This document shows positions 61,511-64,000 of a DNA stretch of 64,000 nucleotides, one piece after another (position 1 is the first letter of the stretch; each line of letters opens with the position of its first letter). The stretch lies in the NCBI RefSeq assembly GCF_019925205.1, contig NC_083565.1, forward strand, positions 5,313,001-5,377,000. Direction: 5' to 3'. Source of the stretch: Metopolophium dirhodum (Eukaryota > Arthropoda > Insecta > Hemiptera > Aphididae). Below the pieces are notes generated by a model. The model searched no databases and was not told where the DNA came from. It worked only from the letters and a program-made list of their open reading frames with translations. Both the position numbers and the translations under genes were made by a program.

Positions 61511-64000
61511 CACAAACGTGCGGGACACATTAAACATTATAAGTTATAGTTTTTGGTTAAAAATATTATCTAATGAAACTATATTATTAATATCATCAGA
61601 CATCCATGATTTAATTGTCATTATTCGTGTTAATTTACAAAAAGTACCACGAGTCCGTGGATTGTGATATGCTCTGTGTTTGTCTTCTGGCGAATGACAT
61701 GTTATACTTATGAAACTGACATGACAAGTTCAATATTAACTTACATATTATATTTGACCGAGAACTTCAAATCGACATAATGTACTACAGCTATACAATA
61801 GGAATAGCACAGTATTACTTTAAACAAGTTAAGTGTACACTGTTACCTAAAATATATTATGTTCTGTATAATAATTAATAATATATAATACGAGTACAAA
61901 AACGTAATACTATTATATAGTATTATTAAAAATTTAATAGTTTTACAATACCATTTGATCAAAGTTTTAAAGAGAAGAAATAATAGGAAAGACTTGGATC
62001 AAAACTATTCAAAAGCTTCGTATATACTTTTCGAGATACGAGGTGTAAGAGAAACCATATTTACTGTATAAAATAAAAATATTTTCTGAGATTTACGTTA
62101 TTCAAAACTGCTAGTATTATAAATAAGAGGAATCGCTACAAACGACTTTTTGGAGACAAGCAATTAAAATAGAATTTCAAGTGATAAAGAAAAAAATCGC
62201 ACAGTAATACAAATTACACAGAGGTACCAAAATCTCATTAAAAAAAAAAATATGTAGGTAAAATGTATTGCCATAATGATAGCCACGTGGTATTATACGT
62301 TATATATATGTTATAATATAGTTTTAATCGATGCACCGGGAAAAAAAAAATATTATAATAATATATCTATGCATAATTAATTGATTATACTTAAATTTGT
62401 CGTTGTCGTATGATGCGTAAAACAACACGTAGTGTGACTTTTATGCTGTTTACGATTATAGTTTCAGACTGCACAATATGTATGGGTAAACACCTTTTTG
62501 TTTGATACCTGAATACATAATTAAGTACCACTTCTTTGCGGTGAATCAATTAAGTTCACTAAAAAATGTAGATATCCACATTATAATACCGATCTTATGT
62601 ATATAACATGATATGCCTCCTATGGTCGTTTGTTAAGAGATTTATTTTTTTTATCTCGCCCTGTTGAATAATACAATTTAATAGAAATGTTATACCGTCC
62701 GTTGTATACGGAGGTGGCAGGTAAACTATACGTAATATTAGGTAAAAACAATAAAATAATGTTCGTTTCGGTTACAAGATGAATATCATGCAGGCCCTAT
62801 TCCGACAGTGAAACACAATCCCGACTCATTTGAGTGGAACCTAATCCGGTTTATAACTAAGTCGTGATAACCTATTCTGACAACTCATCGGGTATCACTT
62901 GAGGGGGTCCTTATATTTTAACCTTTTTTTCAATATAGATGTATTAATGATATAAGTATCCTTACCAACATATTTCATCGTGCATTATTTTTGTTAGCTG
63001 GAGACCCGAAACCATTTATCTAAAAAAAAAATCAAATAACACCAAATTAGACTATTAAAGATTAAAAATTAGTTATTATTTTCCGTTTTTTTATATATAT
63101 ATTAGGTATTATTGTATAAATATATATAAATGAATGCCAATTCAAAAATAATAATATAAATAATATAATAGGTATATAATATTATAATATTATAATATAA
63201 TTACTCTGCATACATAGGATATACATACAATACCATATTAAAAGTACATTGATAATTATAGATATTTTTACAATATCCAGCAATCTGAGCTATCGTGATG
63301 ATTTCTTAAATCGATGGTAGGTATTTAATTTAATCATATTATATCATATCATATTATATTGCATATTTAATCAAAAACCAATATTTTGAATTTATTGTAT
63401 AAATATTTAATTTGTTTTTCAATATCTATAGTAAATTGAGGTGATGTATACTATATATGGCATATTACGTCTCTAGTGTATTTTATAAACTATCAAAGTA
63501 TTAGGTATCGATTCTAAATTGCTTACAGAAGAAACTAGAGAAAATGAGACGATTTGATTTCGATATAACTTCCAATACACTTGTGTATTGACGCATCTAT
63601 CCTAAATTCGAATCAAACTTATTCTTTGAACAAATGTTTTTATAAGTAGTAATTTAACTCCCACTTTAGTGTATAATACTTTTTGTAAAATAATTGAACG
63701 GTTCAACAAAACATTACATACATCACCGACTAATACATCACTTATACAAAATTAAAATACATTCTTTTAATTGTATAGTTTTTTTCTGTGTCCTATTTTC
63801 AGTTTCCACCTGTATTCAAAATTAAATTTCACACATCCTAAATTCCAATCTTAAAGATAAGTTCTATGAATGTGGGAAATAATTACATATTCATTTTTTA
63901 ATGTATTAACGTTAAATTTTGTAGTTCCCCATAAAAATAAATAACTATTATAATGAATGATTTTATAATGATAGGTACATTACCTATTAAATATTAATAA
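61511..64000. other. AT-rich non-coding stretch
   Basis: No gene, RNA or transposon is recognised to the end of the window. There is a TATATTATATT-type low-complexity zone near 63100-63200. Confidence 0.55.

Overview
The window reads as nuclear DNA of an insect, most likely an aphid. It is very AT-rich, with long TA/ATT runs and a dense scatter of short motifs of the TAGGTACCTA/TAGGTAGGTACC type (for example near 5278, 10601 and 26150), which I associate with aphid genomes. It has insect-type tRNA-Val(AAC) genes and decayed eukaryotic transposons. I see no bacterial or viral gene organisation, rRNA or CRISPR array. The species call rests on general pattern knowledge, not on a database match.

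No intact host protein-coding gene can be supported. Nearly all open frames of 60-190 codons are chance frames in AT microsatellites, in GC-rich low-complexity blocks or in transposon arms. The window probably lies between genes or inside long introns. Genes with real support are three intact tRNA-Val(AAC) genes (8617-8689 +, 30858-30930 +, 31898-31970 -). One further copy has a 7-nt deletion (24823-24888) and one is a degenerate relic (23403-23478). The intact copies share a 3' flank with the Pol III terminator, so they were duplicated together with flanking DNA.

Most other recognisable content is mobile DNA. It includes a hAT element with terminal inverted repeats, a transposase fragment and a perfect 8-bp target duplication (34933-36168), and a second, more decayed hAT-like element (about 26771-28189). 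Two Helitron-like elements lie head to tail (42253-43274), with another at 8731-9394 and a 5'-end fragment at 45323-45535. An RNase H-bearing non-LTR retrotransposon relic sits at about 21590-22970, directly downstream of a degenerate minisatellite (21202-21572). A 5'-truncated LINE tail at 14831-14971 has a readable target duplication. Three foldback/MITE elements lie at 10660-11041, 15526-15945 and 36413-36829. Two minus-strand copies of a SINE-like repeat have a 5S rRNA-like core (6124-6323, 56761-56970). Several old interspersed repeats are also present.

Against the AT-rich background stand GC- and CpG-richer blocks of 0.5-1.2 kb (about 470-1240, 5091-5960, 11991-12690, 17431-17960, 33171-34330, 37121-37810, 49071-49600, 51881-52900, 60417-61510). 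They carry trinucleotide and CA microsatellites and isolated promoter-like or splice-like motifs. They are the best candidates for promoters, 5' UTR exons or enhancers of a gene whose coding exons are not in this window, but none can be assigned to a gene from the sequence alone.
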